A DNA stretch of 64,000 bases from Pelodera strongyloides (Eukaryota > Nematoda > Chromadorea > Rhabditida > Rhabditidae): assembly GCA_036852015.1 (NCBI GenBank), contig JAANDG010000024.1:496001-560000 (forward strand), given 5' to 3'. Below the pieces are notes generated by a model. That model was not told where the DNA came from. It was given only the letters and a program-made list of their open reading frames with translations, and did not search any database. The position numbers and the translations under genes were made by a program. This document shows positions 1 to 12,475 of this stretch, in pieces (the first letter of the stretch is position 1; every line of letters starts with the position of its first letter).

Positions 1-3000
1 GACCAGGGAGAGCTGAACCTCCTGGCCTAGAGCCTCGGCTAGGGTCCCCACTCGAACAGTTGGTAGATGTTGATGATGTTGTTGCTGGTGATGTACAGAG
101 TCTGAAAGAGAATGTTCATGTAATCAGGTAACCTGATAGCGCAAAATTCAGCGCAGTCGTCATGGAAATAAAGGGGGCCGTAGGCTATCTAGAGGGGCGC
201 GAAAGATGTGCCCCGTTCAGTGCGAAACACAGCTATAGCGCGCTGCGGACCCCCTTCTCTGCGGCTAGTTTCCCAGACTAATGTTTAACGATCAAACAAT
301 TGAATGTTACAAGACAAGGAGGACAAGGGCGTAAATGAACTGTAAGAATATGAATCGGACCGTGACTCTTTAAGTTGAATGTCGGAACAGGACAATGAGA
401 AACTATTTACTTTTTTTCTCCAAGGGCTCAAAAATGCCAATAGTGCTTACCATGTTGGTTGATCTGCTGGCATCCGTTTACTTGAATTTGTTGCGTGGAA
501 GAATGGCTACCATTTTCCGCTGGTTGAAACTAAAATAAATTCCTATTAAAATGGAGAATTTTCTGAGAAAAACACACGGACTGAACTGAGCACAATCTAG
601 TAACTATCTTCTTGGTTGCTCCAACTTCTATCAAAAAATTGGAGCGAACAAGATAAGTGGCTGCCCTGTTTCTTATTAATAAATGGGCGCTCGAGATGCG
701 CCGCAACTACGCCAATTGGAATCGCACACCTTTCGCGCAGCCTGGGCGCTGTACCGCAAAACCTCTTATTGTTAGCCAAATCGCATAACAACGACTACCT
801 TGAATTCGATTTGCTGATCGTCCAATGAATTTGTATGTGAAGTATTGCTTGTTATGCTCATAGAATCCATATTGTCCCCATCCAACTTGTCGTGGCCTCG
901 TCGACGCGCGTTCATGAAAAAATTGGCCACCTGAAATTGGGGTATAATCGTATAATGTCACCAGCTCGGTAGGATGTGGACCGGCTTGGCGATTATTTCG
1001 CTCTCCATACCTATGTGAGCAGCGCTGTCCTCGTGCAATGTTGCGGTATTTGCAACACAACAAGCAAATTAGAGTGAGATTTTCGATAGCTTGGATAGTT
1101 TGAGTCAAAAATGAAACTATGCATGAGGATGAGGGGGTGGTCATAAAAAGGTAGTTAGTCAAACAGCTTGACTTACCGTAGTCGGATCGAGGTTCAATTG
1201 CTGGCTGATTGTTAATTGCATTTCACGTGAAGGTCTCTTCGTTTCCTTGAAAATTGCCTGAAAGACCAGGACCCGATTTAGATAGTCTTGATGGTGGGAG
1301 AAATAGGGACGCTGAGAACTAGTCGAGTTGTATTTCACATAAATACGTCGTCTTTTAAGCGTATGATACATGGTTTTATACGCCACATCCCAACTACATT
1401 TCCATGTATTGTATCCCTCACATTAGTCATTTTCCTGTGCCGGAATGGCGCAGAATGGAACAACATTTGAAGACAATACATGGAACGCAGTTGCTAAGCG
1501 TAAGCTTTTCAAAAACCACGTGTCATACAGCTTAAACGCTCGAACGCCCTACTGGGACAAAAGTATTAGTTGATTCCACATGTACTTGACTAGGTAGCAC
1601 GACACAACATCTACAACTAGGTTTGATCTACCTGTAATGTTCGCCGCTGAATATCGGTGAACACCAACCGGGGTTTCTTTGGAGCCGTACCGTTCGAAGA
1701 TTCGTCTTTTCGCTTCGAGACCGACAGTGATGATGCTGAAATACTCTTAATCTTAATTTTTTATCACAATTCGTTCCATCGTGTGTTAGCAACCATGAGC
1801 CTGCGTGTACAGTGCCGTGTCGTACCTCCACGAATAAAACGGTACGGCTGCTCACAAAAATGATGCACCTCCTCTTCTGGTGAGTGGAGGCTGGTTCACG
1901 GGCGCGCGGAAATGTTTCGCATTTAATTGGCGCACCCGCGGCCTACCGTTTCGAGGAGGCATAGGTGCGCCATTGCTGTGCCAGGGATTCGCGCGCGCCA
2001 TGGCACTTTTTTGTACGCGGAGTTTCAGGTTGCGGGCGCACTAACTAGTATAGTTCTAGATTAGAACAATTCACTAAATTAGAATTTCATCACTTATTCG
2101 TCGACGGTTACTTTCCGTATATATAAAACCACAGCTATGAAAAAAGCCTTCCGTTTCCCTGAAACCGAAAATATCTTCCCGAGTCAATTGTTCTAAATCT
2201 AGATCCCAGTGGTAGTTCAATTCCGTAGTTCAGGAATTCAAGAATTTCCCGTAGTTGTGAGATGCTGACGGGTCTTGGTGGGCCAAATTTTGCCATCTAA
2301 CTGGGCCTATAACCAGATTGCTCCAGACGGACACTGGCATATATGCGCCTTCCTTAGGACCCAAGGAATATACTGAAGAAATTGCCAAAACAATACTGTT
2401 GAATGCACAGACATTGAGGAAATGGTTACTTCTTGGACTGATACACGTACACTAACGAAATATTCAGACACACATATGAATTGCGAAAGTAATTTAATAA
2501 TTAATGGAAGTTTAGATCTAATACAGAAACAGATTCTAACTAATTTGCTGTATTCAGTCGATTAAGGTAACTTTAGCATGCTACTTACTCGAAAACATGA
2601 CCGTGTGGCCTAATGGATAAGGCGTCGGACTTCGGATCCGAAGATTGCAGGTTCGAGTCCTGTCACGGTCGAAACTTTTGCAAAAGTCAGAATTTTACAA
2701 ATAGAGGATTTATGAAGCTTTTATAATAGGCACTTTAGAAATGAAAAGTGTCCAGTTCCTTATTTTGTCACAACAGATTAATTTAAATATACATATCCCC
2801 TATGCAAAATGGCGAAATGCTAGTGAGCGATCGCGGAATAGCATAAATTCAGCAAACCATCATACTGTACTTCAAGTGTATTTGGATAAGAAGTACCGAC
2901 AAAGAAAATTTGACAAATTTTAATTTGGAATCAATGTATTTTTAAAATGTTCTTAGAAAGGAGCTTTTGTGGGGTTTACACATAAGGCGCATGCGGTATG

Positions 3001-6000
3001 TACGGCATGTAATTAAATTTGTCTGAAGTCAATAAAGAGATAAGGCGCGTGGTTTTGAAATATTTCGGACAATCGCATATACGTGTGTTGTATGCAAATC
3101 CTGTGCCACTTTGTCCTGTGCCCTGAATTGCACCGACATTTGCATATAGGTAGGATATAGTATGTGAGGCCGTAGATTTCCATCATATGTTTAAAGCCCA
3201 CGTGCCATACCGCTTTAATGGTTCAGGACCAGTAACCCTATAGCTTCCCGTATTCCCACCCAGTGGGACCTTTTCCTGGGGCCCTAGGCCTATTGTTCCC
3301 GACCGGTGGCCCCTTCCTTTTAGGACGTCGCGCTCCTGGTGATGTGTATGCAAAAGTTCTCCTCTCTGCGTCTCTTCTAAGCTTTTATCTATACGGACTT
3401 CGTACTTCTCGTAACTCTCAAAACATGCGGACTTACTGATATTGGTTGATTTGGGATAAATTGTATTCTGAAGAGCTATTATCAAGTCGACAGGCTTCGG
3501 TGGACGTGATATACAGATATACTCTGGTCCCTTTGGTTGACGTTCTTTTTTTTGTATTGATTGTTAACCAATAAACCGTTATTATTAGATATACTCTGGA
3601 GTTCTTATTCTAGAGCCCGAATTTGGACGTCTTTTAAACGGAGTAACAAGCGGATTGTGAAACGTATACTTGTCAACTGCATTTCAATCATTTCAATGCA
3701 TCATATGTAAATTTTGTTCCAATCCGTGCCAGAAACTGTACATAATGGCACAACCAATGTAACTTTAAACGAAGGCATCGTGACTCAAGAATGTGCTTGA
3801 ACGGAAAGATGCCTACGGCACAGTTTGTAAAACTTTTGTTAGTCAGAGATTCCCGGGTTGATCTCCCCCTTTCTACTTCCCTTCCCTTCTTTGTGGGGTG
3901 TCCAGAGGGAATGGCCTAACCGCTTCAGCCCATTGATGGCACGCACTACAGAGGCAGTGTGCTGGGGGAGGAGTACGTCGAGATCCAGAATTACGAGAGA
4001 GAGATAGACAGAGAAAGACAGAAAGAGAGAGAGGGAGGGAGAGAGGGAGATGATGATGAAAGAAAGAGAAATAGGCAGACGGTGCTCATAGAAAGAGAGG
4101 TTACGAAAGCGATGTGAGTAGTAGAAGCTGGAACTTAACGTCATACTTGCAGGTTTGAAAGTATTTTTCTGAAAGCGACATAACAGTCGTTTTTTGGAAC
4201 GAATGCTGGACACAGTCCTATCTAGTGTATGCAAATAACTGCGCGATACTGCGCAATTTTTCTAAGCTAAATTCTGCTCGTTGCATACATCATATGCGAA
4301 TAATGAGAATGCATCATACGCTTCAAAAACCGGCTGTTATACCGCTTTAAATAAGAATTGGACATACATCCACTTGACTAATGTATGGCATAGTCGGGGC
4401 GCTAACCTGACATATGTCAAATTTGCATACTAACCATAAGCGCTGCGCATGTGCATTCTATTCCGTGTGAACGGGGGGCAATTCATCACACAAAGGTGCA
4501 CACAGACGTTTCTCATACATGGCATGAATATATAGGGAACGAATGGGACCAGGAACAAATATACGCTGCATCATAATAGATCTCCACTTTTTAAAATGTT
4601 GTTTATTAAGGGTAACTATGATTTTTCTAGAAGGTTCATACACAATAGAAAAAAAAACAGGTCGTGAAGAGAAGGCGAAGAATCAGAAAAAGAAACAAAG
4701 TCGACAATTATCGTTGAATACAGACACTGGAAGAAAAGACGGTTTTAAGCGGTGTGGCACATGGTTTATGAAACAATATTTGCCGAGCAACTGTACGTTC
4801 ATGTTATGTATTCCAATTTTGCACCTTTTTTTCCAGAAATGTACAGAAGGACACACATTTGCATTAACAAAATTTGCATTAACAACGTGCAGTACCACTT
4901 TAAATATTGAAAATTCGAATGTGACACCGTACCGGCGAGTCGTAAGGCGCTCATGCGTTGGAATTCAGGTTCTTGTAACCACTTGGCCATTCTTCTGAAC
5001 GTTTCCCGTCCGCTCTTCAACTTTGACCAGGGTTTCGGATTCCGTAACAAGTCAGAAAGTGTACCTTGGGACCTAAAATTTAATAATTAAACATAAGGTT
5101 TAAATGTTGGTTAAAATCTTAGAAAGTTGAACGTTGAAATTAATAAACTTACCATTACGATATTCAAAAGAGATAACATACTGATAAATAAAAAAATACA
5201 GTACATTAAGATAGTGAAAAGCAAAATAATTCGACCGCGGTAGGGATCGAACCTACAATCTTCTGCTCCGTAGGCAGACGCGTTATCCATTGCGCCACGC
5301 GGCCGGTGATGGCAGCAATTGGCAATTGTGTGACATACCACTACGTGCAAACTGCAAACTGACAGACAAGATAACTGACCTGCATAGCACTCTCTGGGCA
5401 AAAATGGCTTGTGGAATTGAGTATCGTTTCAATTCGGCAGAAATTCGCTGGGCTAGTTCCTATAAACAAAAAAGTCCAAAGTTATTTACAATTAATAGAT
5501 AGCGTTTCTCACAGACTGATCTTGAATTTACAGTAACAATACTGTATATAAAAAACCTATATTGACAAAACGTGAACAACTTCAGAAATAGGCTTGAAAC
5601 ATCTGTTCGATATGTAACAACATCACAGTTGAAAAATTGAGATCAAAAAACGTTTGGAATAAAATAAAAGTCAACCTTGGTATCCAGTTCATCTCCATCA
5701 TTATCAGGGCTCAGTGACGAGGTGAGAGGTGAAAGGCACTTCTTTGGACTCTGAAAATATCCGAGCAATAAATTTAAAGCGGAATTGCAAGTGTTTTTGA
5801 AACATATACATGGATCACTCATTGTTTTACATGTGTAAGCGGTACTCTTCCGGACCATGCACGTGCCCACAATTACAAGATCCATGGAAATATTCATTTT
5901 CGGCACAGAATGGAACCTACAACCACGTGCCATACCCCTTTAATCCAGGCCAGACTAGATAGATCAAACATTTGTTTACATAATGCATTCACAGCTTTGC

Positions 6001-9000
6001 AATACCCAGGACCAGAGGCGGCAACCCGACACCCCCAATCTATGGCAGCGGAAAATAATGGAAAGACAGCAAACATACAGCACAACTATTACGTGAGAAG
6101 GATTTTTCAATATAAATGATGAGTTTACTCAACAGGGTTTACATCTGCATTGGCTTATATTGGCCAAAATCTAGTGCGCTGGTGAATTTCCGCTTGCGCT
6201 GTGCGCCTACGGTGAAACCTGCACCGGCGAATGCCTGGCGCACCTATGGCTATGGCGTTCTTTTTGTATAGCGCGAAACTCCTGGGGAGCGCGGCGAAAA
6301 AAATATATCTCGTCGCACAGGATGGCAGATGACGTCATAGTGATAGATAGGACAAAATTTTGCTATGCAGAAAATAACGATGCCAAAACAAAGTGAAAAA
6401 TCTCACATACCTCAAGTCCGTTTAGTTCGTCCGTAATATAGCTGTCGAAGTATGGTTTTTCCAATTTTGGGGACCTGAATACATTTTTAATTAGCTAACT
6501 ATACACATTCAATTTCCAGTGGGTCAAATTCATGTGCTTTGTTGCTCTATACATCACATTATAATAGAGTGATCAAGAGTTGAAATTAACCTCTGTAGCT
6601 TACATACAACAGAAATTTCTAGTGATATGTTGCTTTACTGTTAACATATCCCTAGATAAATACATGTAACGTATTAAATATTCTATTGTATCAGATAATT
6701 CTTCCATGCTTACCGTAGATCAATTGAATTGTTATAGGCGTGCGTGTAGCTGGATGAGTTGAATATCGACTCTTGGGATAAATTATGAGACGAGAATTCA
6801 GAAGCAGTAGAGGACGGGGGTTGACCTACAAGTAAATTAATATTATTAGTAATAGTTATTCTGCAGCACCCATTAATAGTCATTCCTCATGCAGTTCTAC
6901 TGACTGTGAGAAAACACGAAGGGTACGCGGTGCCACCTTCTTCACTTACTTATCGCGGAGCGGCAATGCTCTCGCTCACAGACCTGAGGTTGCCGCGCGC
7001 ACGGTCAACGGTACCACGCAGCGGAGCGATCGAGCAATAAAAAAAAAGCACATAGGAACTATAGAGATAACTGACCAAAGCTAATGTCTAATCTATAAAA
7101 AAGTATCTTCTAGTGCATAAATAAGATAAATATGTACATGCAATATTTACCATTCAAATCGCAATTCGAATTATCCTCCGGCTCCGGTTTCACATCGTAT
7201 TCGTATTTTATGTTCACGGTGGCAAAGTTAAATGGTTGCGAAGTGGGCGGGAAGTAGAATCTGAAAATATGATTTTTTTTTGTAAAAATAAACTTCAATA
7301 ATGTCCACTTCCTCAGCAAGTCAGCAAGATAAGCTTTTCAAGTTTTCTTGATTCTCAACTAACTGGGATCGATGTGATACAGTAGATGACCTAATAACTC
7401 AAAATCACGCCATTTCCTTACCCATTCCCCGCGTTGCCGCCATTGTGGTCGCGTCGCGGCGATGCAGTCCGCGCATATTTCTCGCACTGTCCGGTTACTG
7501 TAGAAATTGGAGGAAGAGGTTGGAGCGGTTGAAGAGTGGCAAATTGACTGAAAATTATTTTCAATTATGTTTACAATTAAATTTCTTCAGCCCATGAACT
7601 AATTTTCTGTTAACTAAATAAACACACTGGGTCTATTATAGATATCAAAGTAAGTCGACTAACGCTATCCGCTATAGTTCTAAGAAAGAGTGGAAATAAT
7701 TTGATTTATTATAATTAATTATAGTTTGTATTCTATAGTTTTTAGGGCCAGACACCTTGTTGACCTCAAGGAACAACACAATAATGTAGACTCCGCCATC
7801 TGCCATATCTTGCAGATATGGTCCTGTATCCGCTAGCGCACCTGTCACACACGGTCTGCCACTAAATGGATTATATGTTCCCAAACTATACTCCCTGGGG
7901 AACTTTGGGAGCATTTTATTCAAGTTCCAGTTTGATAAGGGGGTTACATTTACTAGCTAAACTCCCTGTGGGACTGTTGAGGCAAAGGCAAAAGTGAGAC
8001 TTTTCCAATTTGCATTTCCAATTTTTTTTAGCTCGCAATTACTGACAGTGAAAGTGAGGAGATTTCGTGGAAATGTTTGTTTATGATAACAATTACTCCA
8101 TGCAAAAAGAGCAATTGATATTCACACTCGGCCAATTCACAGATGATAATGTTCCAAGTGGAGGCCATCCTACTCCCAGGGGATAAAGTCTGTTTAGGGT
8201 GAAGCGTATTATGCAAATTTAGCACGAAGGCCACGGTGCTTGATTTTGAGCGTATGAAATGTTTACTGGACTTTTTAGAAAGAGTGTTAGGTTGTGAGGT
8301 GATATAATGATAACAAGAATGCAGCGCAAGACTGAGCAACCTTATTCGAAAAATGACACATTAGTTGTATATATTGAAACAATGAGCCCATTGCGATAAG
8401 CAATCTTAAAGGGACAGGCTCATCAAAATAAACCTATATTTACGATACGTTCATAATGACTATCAAGCATTTTTATTACAATATATACAAACTAAATTTC
8501 ACCATTATTCGCCCTAGACAACTTTTTTCCAATGCACTCAACGCATATGTATACCATAAAACGATAAAACTGCAGATTTCAAAGCTATACATGCAAATTT
8601 TAATCGCATTATAATTTCACGATAAATTTGCATTGACGACAAGGATATTTGCGGCTTTACGGTATACATTTAAGCTGAGCGCATCGGAAAAAAGCTTTCT
8701 ATGGCAAATAAATGTGAAATTTAGTTTGTATATATTGTAATAAAAATGCTTGATAGTCACTATGAACGTATCGTAAATATAGGTTTACTTTGATGGGCCT
8801 GTCCCTTTAACCTATATTTAAATGTTATAAAGTAAGTTACTTTAATTATCCTAATCAAGAGGCTGGGTGAGACTGACTGAGCCGTTGCCTGTTCTTCGAA
8901 TGAATTGTATCTCGATGTCACGCAATTGAGTCGTTATGTGCTGCGGCTTTACATATAGTACAGGAAGCTGGGCTAAGACACTAGCGGCGCACTGCATCTG

Positions 9001-9563
9001 TGACGCTCACCACATACGCATTTCGGTGGAGGCAATTACGGATAATTATCCCGTGCCCTAGGCCAATTATCCTGCTCGGTTAAACTGGGGAGTCTACTCC
9101 TTTATTATTGAAGTATGCTACTTGGAAGTCTTGAAGGAAAAAAAAGATGAAGCGTTTACATACAAGGAAAATCAGTAGGACTATTATTTGCAAAACACAA
9201 TCACAGCTAAATCACAGCTTGGTCAGTTTCGTGAAAACGGCACACAAGACTTCGATTACAAAAAACTAAAACAGACGCTCCTAAAAGTCAACCACGGCAA
9301 GTATTAGTAGATCATGAATCGTAAATAGAAATCCATCGTAGCCGAGTTACGTAATTAAGTTTAAAGGGGAATAACCATATCCTCAAAACTCACTTGAACG
9401 CAGCTAATGTTCCCGGACTCGCTGGTCCGTGATGATAGTCACCGTAGTCGGCGATAGGACTTTGGAGACCACCATGAGGACTTCCAAGTGGTGCCGACGT
9501 GAGTGCAGAACTCAAAAGGGGATCCGAAATCAGTTGAGGTCCCGGGTCAAGACCCTCCATATT
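1..9563 (-). CDS. onecut: ONECUT (CUT domain plus homeodomain) transcription factor, 3' end outside window
   Basis: Nuclear sequence-specific transcription factor of the ONECUT/HNF6 family. Exons in translation order: 9563-9394, 7260-7151, 6825-6714, 6474-6411, 5750-5676, 5459-5380, 5072-4933, 1735-1632, 1257-1177, 930-799, 529-451, 101-1. All have GT-AG borders and matching phases, giving 415 codons from the ATG at 9560 with no stop. The CUT domain is split over 5459-5380 (ELAQRISAELKRYSIPQ) and 5072-4933 (LLRNPKPWSKLKSGRETF). The homeodomain spans three exons: PKKPRLVFTDIQRRTLQ, then the AIFKETKRP exon, then FFMNARRR, the family's Phe48/Met50 signature. The N-terminal part is Ser/Pro-rich with DYHH and VKPEPED, a sumoylation-like motif. 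The C-terminal part is Gln/His-rich and leaves the window. The start is uncertain: the 9.5-kb exon could be internal, with an AAT codon before the ATG. One conserved CUT-domain Trp is Ala here. Confidence 0.95.
1900..2245. other. GC-rich and inverted-repeat intron sequence in ONECUT
   Basis: GGTGCGCCATTGCTGTGCC-type sequence (about 1905-2040) resembles, inverted, a block at about 6225-6300. A small inverted repeat, CTAGATTAGAACAATT with CAATTGTTCTAAATCTAG, follows at 2055-2205. Possibly old mobile elements. Confidence 0.4.
2599..2671 (+). tRNA. tRNA-Arg (anticodon TCG)
   Basis: The 73-nt cloverleaf has a 7-bp acceptor stem (GACCGTG with CACGGTC), a D-arm A box (TGGCCTAATGG), an anticodon loop reading TTCGGAT and a T arm with GGTTCGAGTCC. 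No intron is seen. It lies in the 3.2-kb ONECUT intron between the CUT and homeodomain exons, on the opposite strand to the host gene. Confidence 0.95.
3040..3218. mobile_element. TTAA family 2 element
   Basis: Family 2 has ends close to TTAAAGCGGTATGGCACGTG followed by GTTTTGAAACGTAT, inverted at the other side. Here the right end CACGTGCCATACCGCTTTAA is intact and the left is worn. In the large ONECUT intron. Confidence 0.75.
4171..4350. mobile_element. TTAA family 2-like element
   Basis: Left AAAGCGACATAACAGTCG and right CGGCTGTTATACCGCTTTAA, in inverted order. Confidence 0.75.
4745..4903. mobile_element. TTAA family 2 element next to the CUT exon
   Basis: TTAAGCGGTGTGGCACATGG at the left and GTGCAGTACCACTTTAA at the right. 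It ends 29 nt from the donor of the second CUT-domain exon. Confidence 0.8.
5232..5304 (-). tRNA. tRNA-Arg (anticodon ACG)
   Basis: On the minus strand the acceptor stem GGCCGCG pairs with CGCGGTC through one G-T pair. The A box is TGGCGCAATGG, the anticodon loop CTACGGA and the B box GGTTCGATCCC. The length is 73 nt with no intron. It sits in the short ONECUT intron (5379-5073) that splits the CUT domain, in the same orientation as the host. Confidence 0.95.
5774..5943. mobile_element. TTAA family 2 element in ONECUT intron
   Basis: TTAAAGCGGAATTGCAAGTG at the left and CACGTGCCATACCCCTTTAA at the right. It starts 23 nt upstream (minus sense) of an ONECUT exon. Confidence 0.82.
7422..7497 (-). 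other. possible alternative ONECUT exon
   Basis: A GC-rich 76-nt segment has a good acceptor (TTTCTACAG) and donor (GTAAGG). Read so that it joins the next ONECUT exon (7260-7151), it encodes GQCEKYARTASPRRDHNGG. That needs an incoming phase the 9.4-kb exon does not provide. It may belong to an alternative transcript with another first exon, or be a chance pair of sites. Confidence 0.3.
8406..8810. mobile_element. TTAA family 3 element with about 90-bp inverted repeats
   Basis: TTAA at 8406-8409 and 8807-8810 flanks inverted arms starting AGGGACAGGC(T/C)CATCAAA and continuing through ACGATACGTTCATA and AAATTTCAC. It sits in the ONECUT intron between the 9.4- and 7.2-kb exons. Confidence 0.88.
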
Positions 9564-9779
9564 CTAATCTACACGGGTGGCCTACGGTATCACAACAAAT
9601 AGTGGACTAGAGGCTATCTCTGGCGAAACAGCCAGTCTCGAGCCACCACAAATCACGATGTCTGGCCTGGTGCAGAATTGTCGATGTTGATTAGAATGCC
9701 ATCGAGAGTAGAAATCAATATTGTAGTTTGTGAGCTGTGGTTTGTAGTCTGAAAACTTGGAGGAACGTGAGAAGCTTAG

Positions 9780-10065
9780 CGCTGTCCGGGAGACGTGACC
9801 GGTCGAGTCGGCCTGGGGGTCGGTCGTCTACGGGCCCTGGAGGCCAGAACGCAACGCCAGCCGCCGTTGCTGCCAGTCCACCAGGCACCGCCCACTTTAA
9901 TGTCCATAGATACCCTTCGGGCACACCAGGGTACCGGCTCTGGCACCAATGCATGCGCACCATGCCCGCTCGGACTAATGAGCCCCGCGTGGCGGAGGGA
10001 CTAGACAGCCGGCTGACTAGTCTAGCACCCCCAACAGACAGGGAGAGAGAGAGGGCTGTATGTTT
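9780..10065. other. GC-rich island, no gene assigned
   Basis: About 285 bases are far more GC-rich than their surroundings and open in several frames on both strands, as expected of GC-rich DNA. It lies just upstream, in the minus-strand sense, of the first certain ONECUT exon. It could hold a promoter or a non-coding first exon. No domain or convincing splice pair seen. Confidence 0.4.
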
Positions 10066-11145
10066 ATGCACCACGAGTGGTGTCCATGGTGCTATGCTAA
10101 TTCGATGAAGCTTTACATGGTTGGAATATAAACACTCGGCTATATGACTGTGAATGGTACTGAATATTTGTTTCTTTCACATCACTTGTTGATTAGGCTT
10201 TATTTATAAGGTACTAAACAAATGTGTTGCGTTCTCTTCGTATAATGGTAAGGTTATTTGTATCATTCATTGTAAGTACTTCGGCGCAGTCAGGGTAATT
10301 AACTGCCTAAACGGATATATTCTCATTGAACCAGTCATTCCGCAATTGCCCTGCAAACTCAGTGCAAGCAATGCTAGTTGAACTTCTGCTTGTGTTTGTT
10401 CAAGTGGTTTTCTAGTAAGGGAGGTAGGTAGTGATAGAGAGTGAAAGTAAGAAAATATATATAGTGAATATCACTAGTGAAATATATATAGTGAATAGAT
10501 AAAACGAAGGAGAGAGAAAGAGGGAAGCTAATGTATTAGAGGATGAATAAGATCGAAGAAAAATAGGGAGAGTGGAGAGAGGACAATGAGGGAGAGAGAG
10601 AGAAGATAGAGAAGAGAGAGAGCAAGTAAGAGAGAAAGAGAGAAGCTAGTCCAGGTGAGATATCTTATCCTGCTTGACGATCTCGTCGAGGACCCAGTAA
10701 GGCAGGCCATCTGCCCATGCTCGTCATGCCCACTTATAGAGAGATGATACTTACGACCGGAGTTAGATATGCAAAATGACAAATTAGACCTTTAAAGGGA
10801 CGGATTCACGGGTAAACAGTAGTAGAAAAAAAACATAATTACAAGTATAATAATTATAATACAATAAATATAATATAGAGTAATAGGAAAACTGAACGAA
10901 AAATAATAATGGTATAAGGGTAGATAGTAGGGTACCTCGTTTCGACCCCTAAGTCATAGACGAGGATTTATGTCACCGGGGTGGGGTCATCTTCAGTACG
11001 ATGCCCCGGTGGAATATAATTAAAGGATAATTGGAGATATATTAAAATATAGGAAAAAAAGAAAAAAGTAAAGTGTAATTTTCAGTGTGCATAATAATCT
11101 GTACTTTGTAGTGTGACTGACGTGAGTCCTGTATAGGCTATAATG

Positions 11146-12160
11146 CTAAAGGCAAACTGAGTGACCCAATCCATTTGCGCAATATGTTAGGGTTTGAGCT
11201 ATACTTATATGAGATAATGGGATAGCGAGTGATTGATTTATGTATGAAACTGATAATAATATTAAATGGGTTTCCATTACTGAGAAGTTTATTAATGAAT
11301 TCCTTAACTTTAAGCTTGAACTGTGAAAGTTCAGATGTACTGATGTACATCTATGAATTCTGAGGACTTCTCCTAAAATGCAATTCAGTTTGATAGTGGG
11401 GCTAATGTGAGTGTCATAAATAGGAAACCGGTTAACCTCAAAAGAATAATCATCGGTTTTGTTATAAAGGGTTATGTTCCATCTGTCATTTGATCTTTTG
11501 AGGAACAGATCTAGAAATGGTGCTTCTTGATTATTTGAATTAGCCTTTTCTAGGACAAGTGTATTTGGGTACATGTAGCTGAGAATATCTGGGATGTGGT
11601 TATCATTGAAGAAAATGACAATGTCATCCATATATCTTTTAATGCACATTTGGAAGCCTAGATTTTGGTTAGTTGGGATTTTGAGGTATTTGAATTCCAT
11701 CATTAGCCCGTATTCTCGCGCCACTTTGGGAAAGGCCTTTTGGTAGGCCATTACCAATCTCCTCTGGTAGGTCTACCAGATTGGAAATGGGCGAGGCCTA
11801 CCAGTGGTAGGCTCTGGTAGTGGTAATCTCCTCTGGTAGGCCTAATGCATGCAACAATCCTCCCAATCCGCTACCAATTGGGAAACCGCGACATGCGACG
11901 CGCCTCCTACCAGTACACCAAAATTAGCGCTTTTTCCTCCACTGGTAGGACATTCCCAATTGGGAGGCCTACCAGTGACGCGAGAATACGGGCTATTGAA
12001 AGTGTCAAGTCAGCTAATAGGGGAGACGCGTTACCACCTTGTGGTACGCCTTTTGTTTGGTGAAACATCTTGTTTTGGAACAAAAGGTAGCTGTTATTTA
12101 CAATATACTTAACCATATGTTTTATATGGTCTTTAGTGTTAAACTTCTTTGTCGAAAGGA
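11146..12160 (-). pseudogene. relic reverse transcriptase of a Penelope-like type element, split by an insertion
   Basis: Reading leftward from about 12160, the frame contains FNTKDHIKHMVKY, then GVPQGGNASPLLADL, matching RT motif 4, and stops at an insertion after LTLSI. It resumes left of the insertion with MMEFKYLKIP, then CIKRYMDDIVIFF, the catalytic YMDD box, then APFLDLFL and a long tail. The 5' part and everything after about residue 270 are missing, so this is a dead fragment. The GxxxGxNASPLLADL plus YMDD layout resembles Penelope-like RTs, but a LINE-type source is not excluded. It lies about 1.6 kb upstream (minus sense) of the certain ONECUT exons and may fall in a 5' intron. Confidence 0.75.
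11706..11993. mobile_element. TA-flanked TIR miniature element inside the RT relic
   Basis: The 288-bp insertion has 15-bp perfect terminal inverted repeats (GCCCGTATTCTCGCG) and a TA dinucleotide on each side (11704-11705, 11994-11995), as in Tc1/mariner-type targets. Its interior has several CTGGTAGG/CCTACCAG repeats in both orientations and can fold. Removing it with one TA restores the RT frame across LTLSI/MMEFK. Confidence 0.85.
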
Positions 12161-12310
12161 AATGGGCGAGAATAGGATTACAGAAAAGCTAAAAATCGCT
12201 TCCGAGACGCCCGAAACAGAATTCTTCGGGAGACCAATGAGGCACTGTAGCGGTAGCGCACGGAGAGTGGGACTACTAAGATGAGCATAGTTGCATAGTT
12301 ATAGAAGCAT

Positions 12311-12475
12311 TTAAAGCAAAATACCGGCCGGTTTTTCAAACGCATCGTGGACAACTGCATTCTTACTTATTTATGCTAATTGGGGTCTATTTTTTATGCT
12401 AAATTATGCTCATTAGCATATGACGCATAATAATGTTGGTGTACTCGATGCGTTTCAAAATCTGGCCGGTACTGC
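12311..12475. mobile_element. TTAA family 1 element
   Basis: Left end TTAAAGCAAAATACCGGCCGG, then CGCATCGTGGACAACTG; the inverted right end with GATGCGTTTCAAAA is worn. Directly right of the RT relic. Confidence 0.8.

Noticed and set aside
5111..5401. 96-codon minus ORF containing a GAMDNASAYGAEDCRFDP stretch
   Set aside because: That stretch is a translation of the tRNA-Arg(ACG) gene, a known kind of false protein.
9715..10108. Overlapping ORFs of about 120 codons on both strands
   Set aside because: GC-rich DNA gives open frames by chance; no domain or exon borders.
11146..12116. Retroviral or LTR-type polymerase because of YMDD
   Set aside because: The surrounding GVPQGGNASPLLADL block and lack of protease, RNase H or integrase fit a non-LTR/Penelope-like source better.
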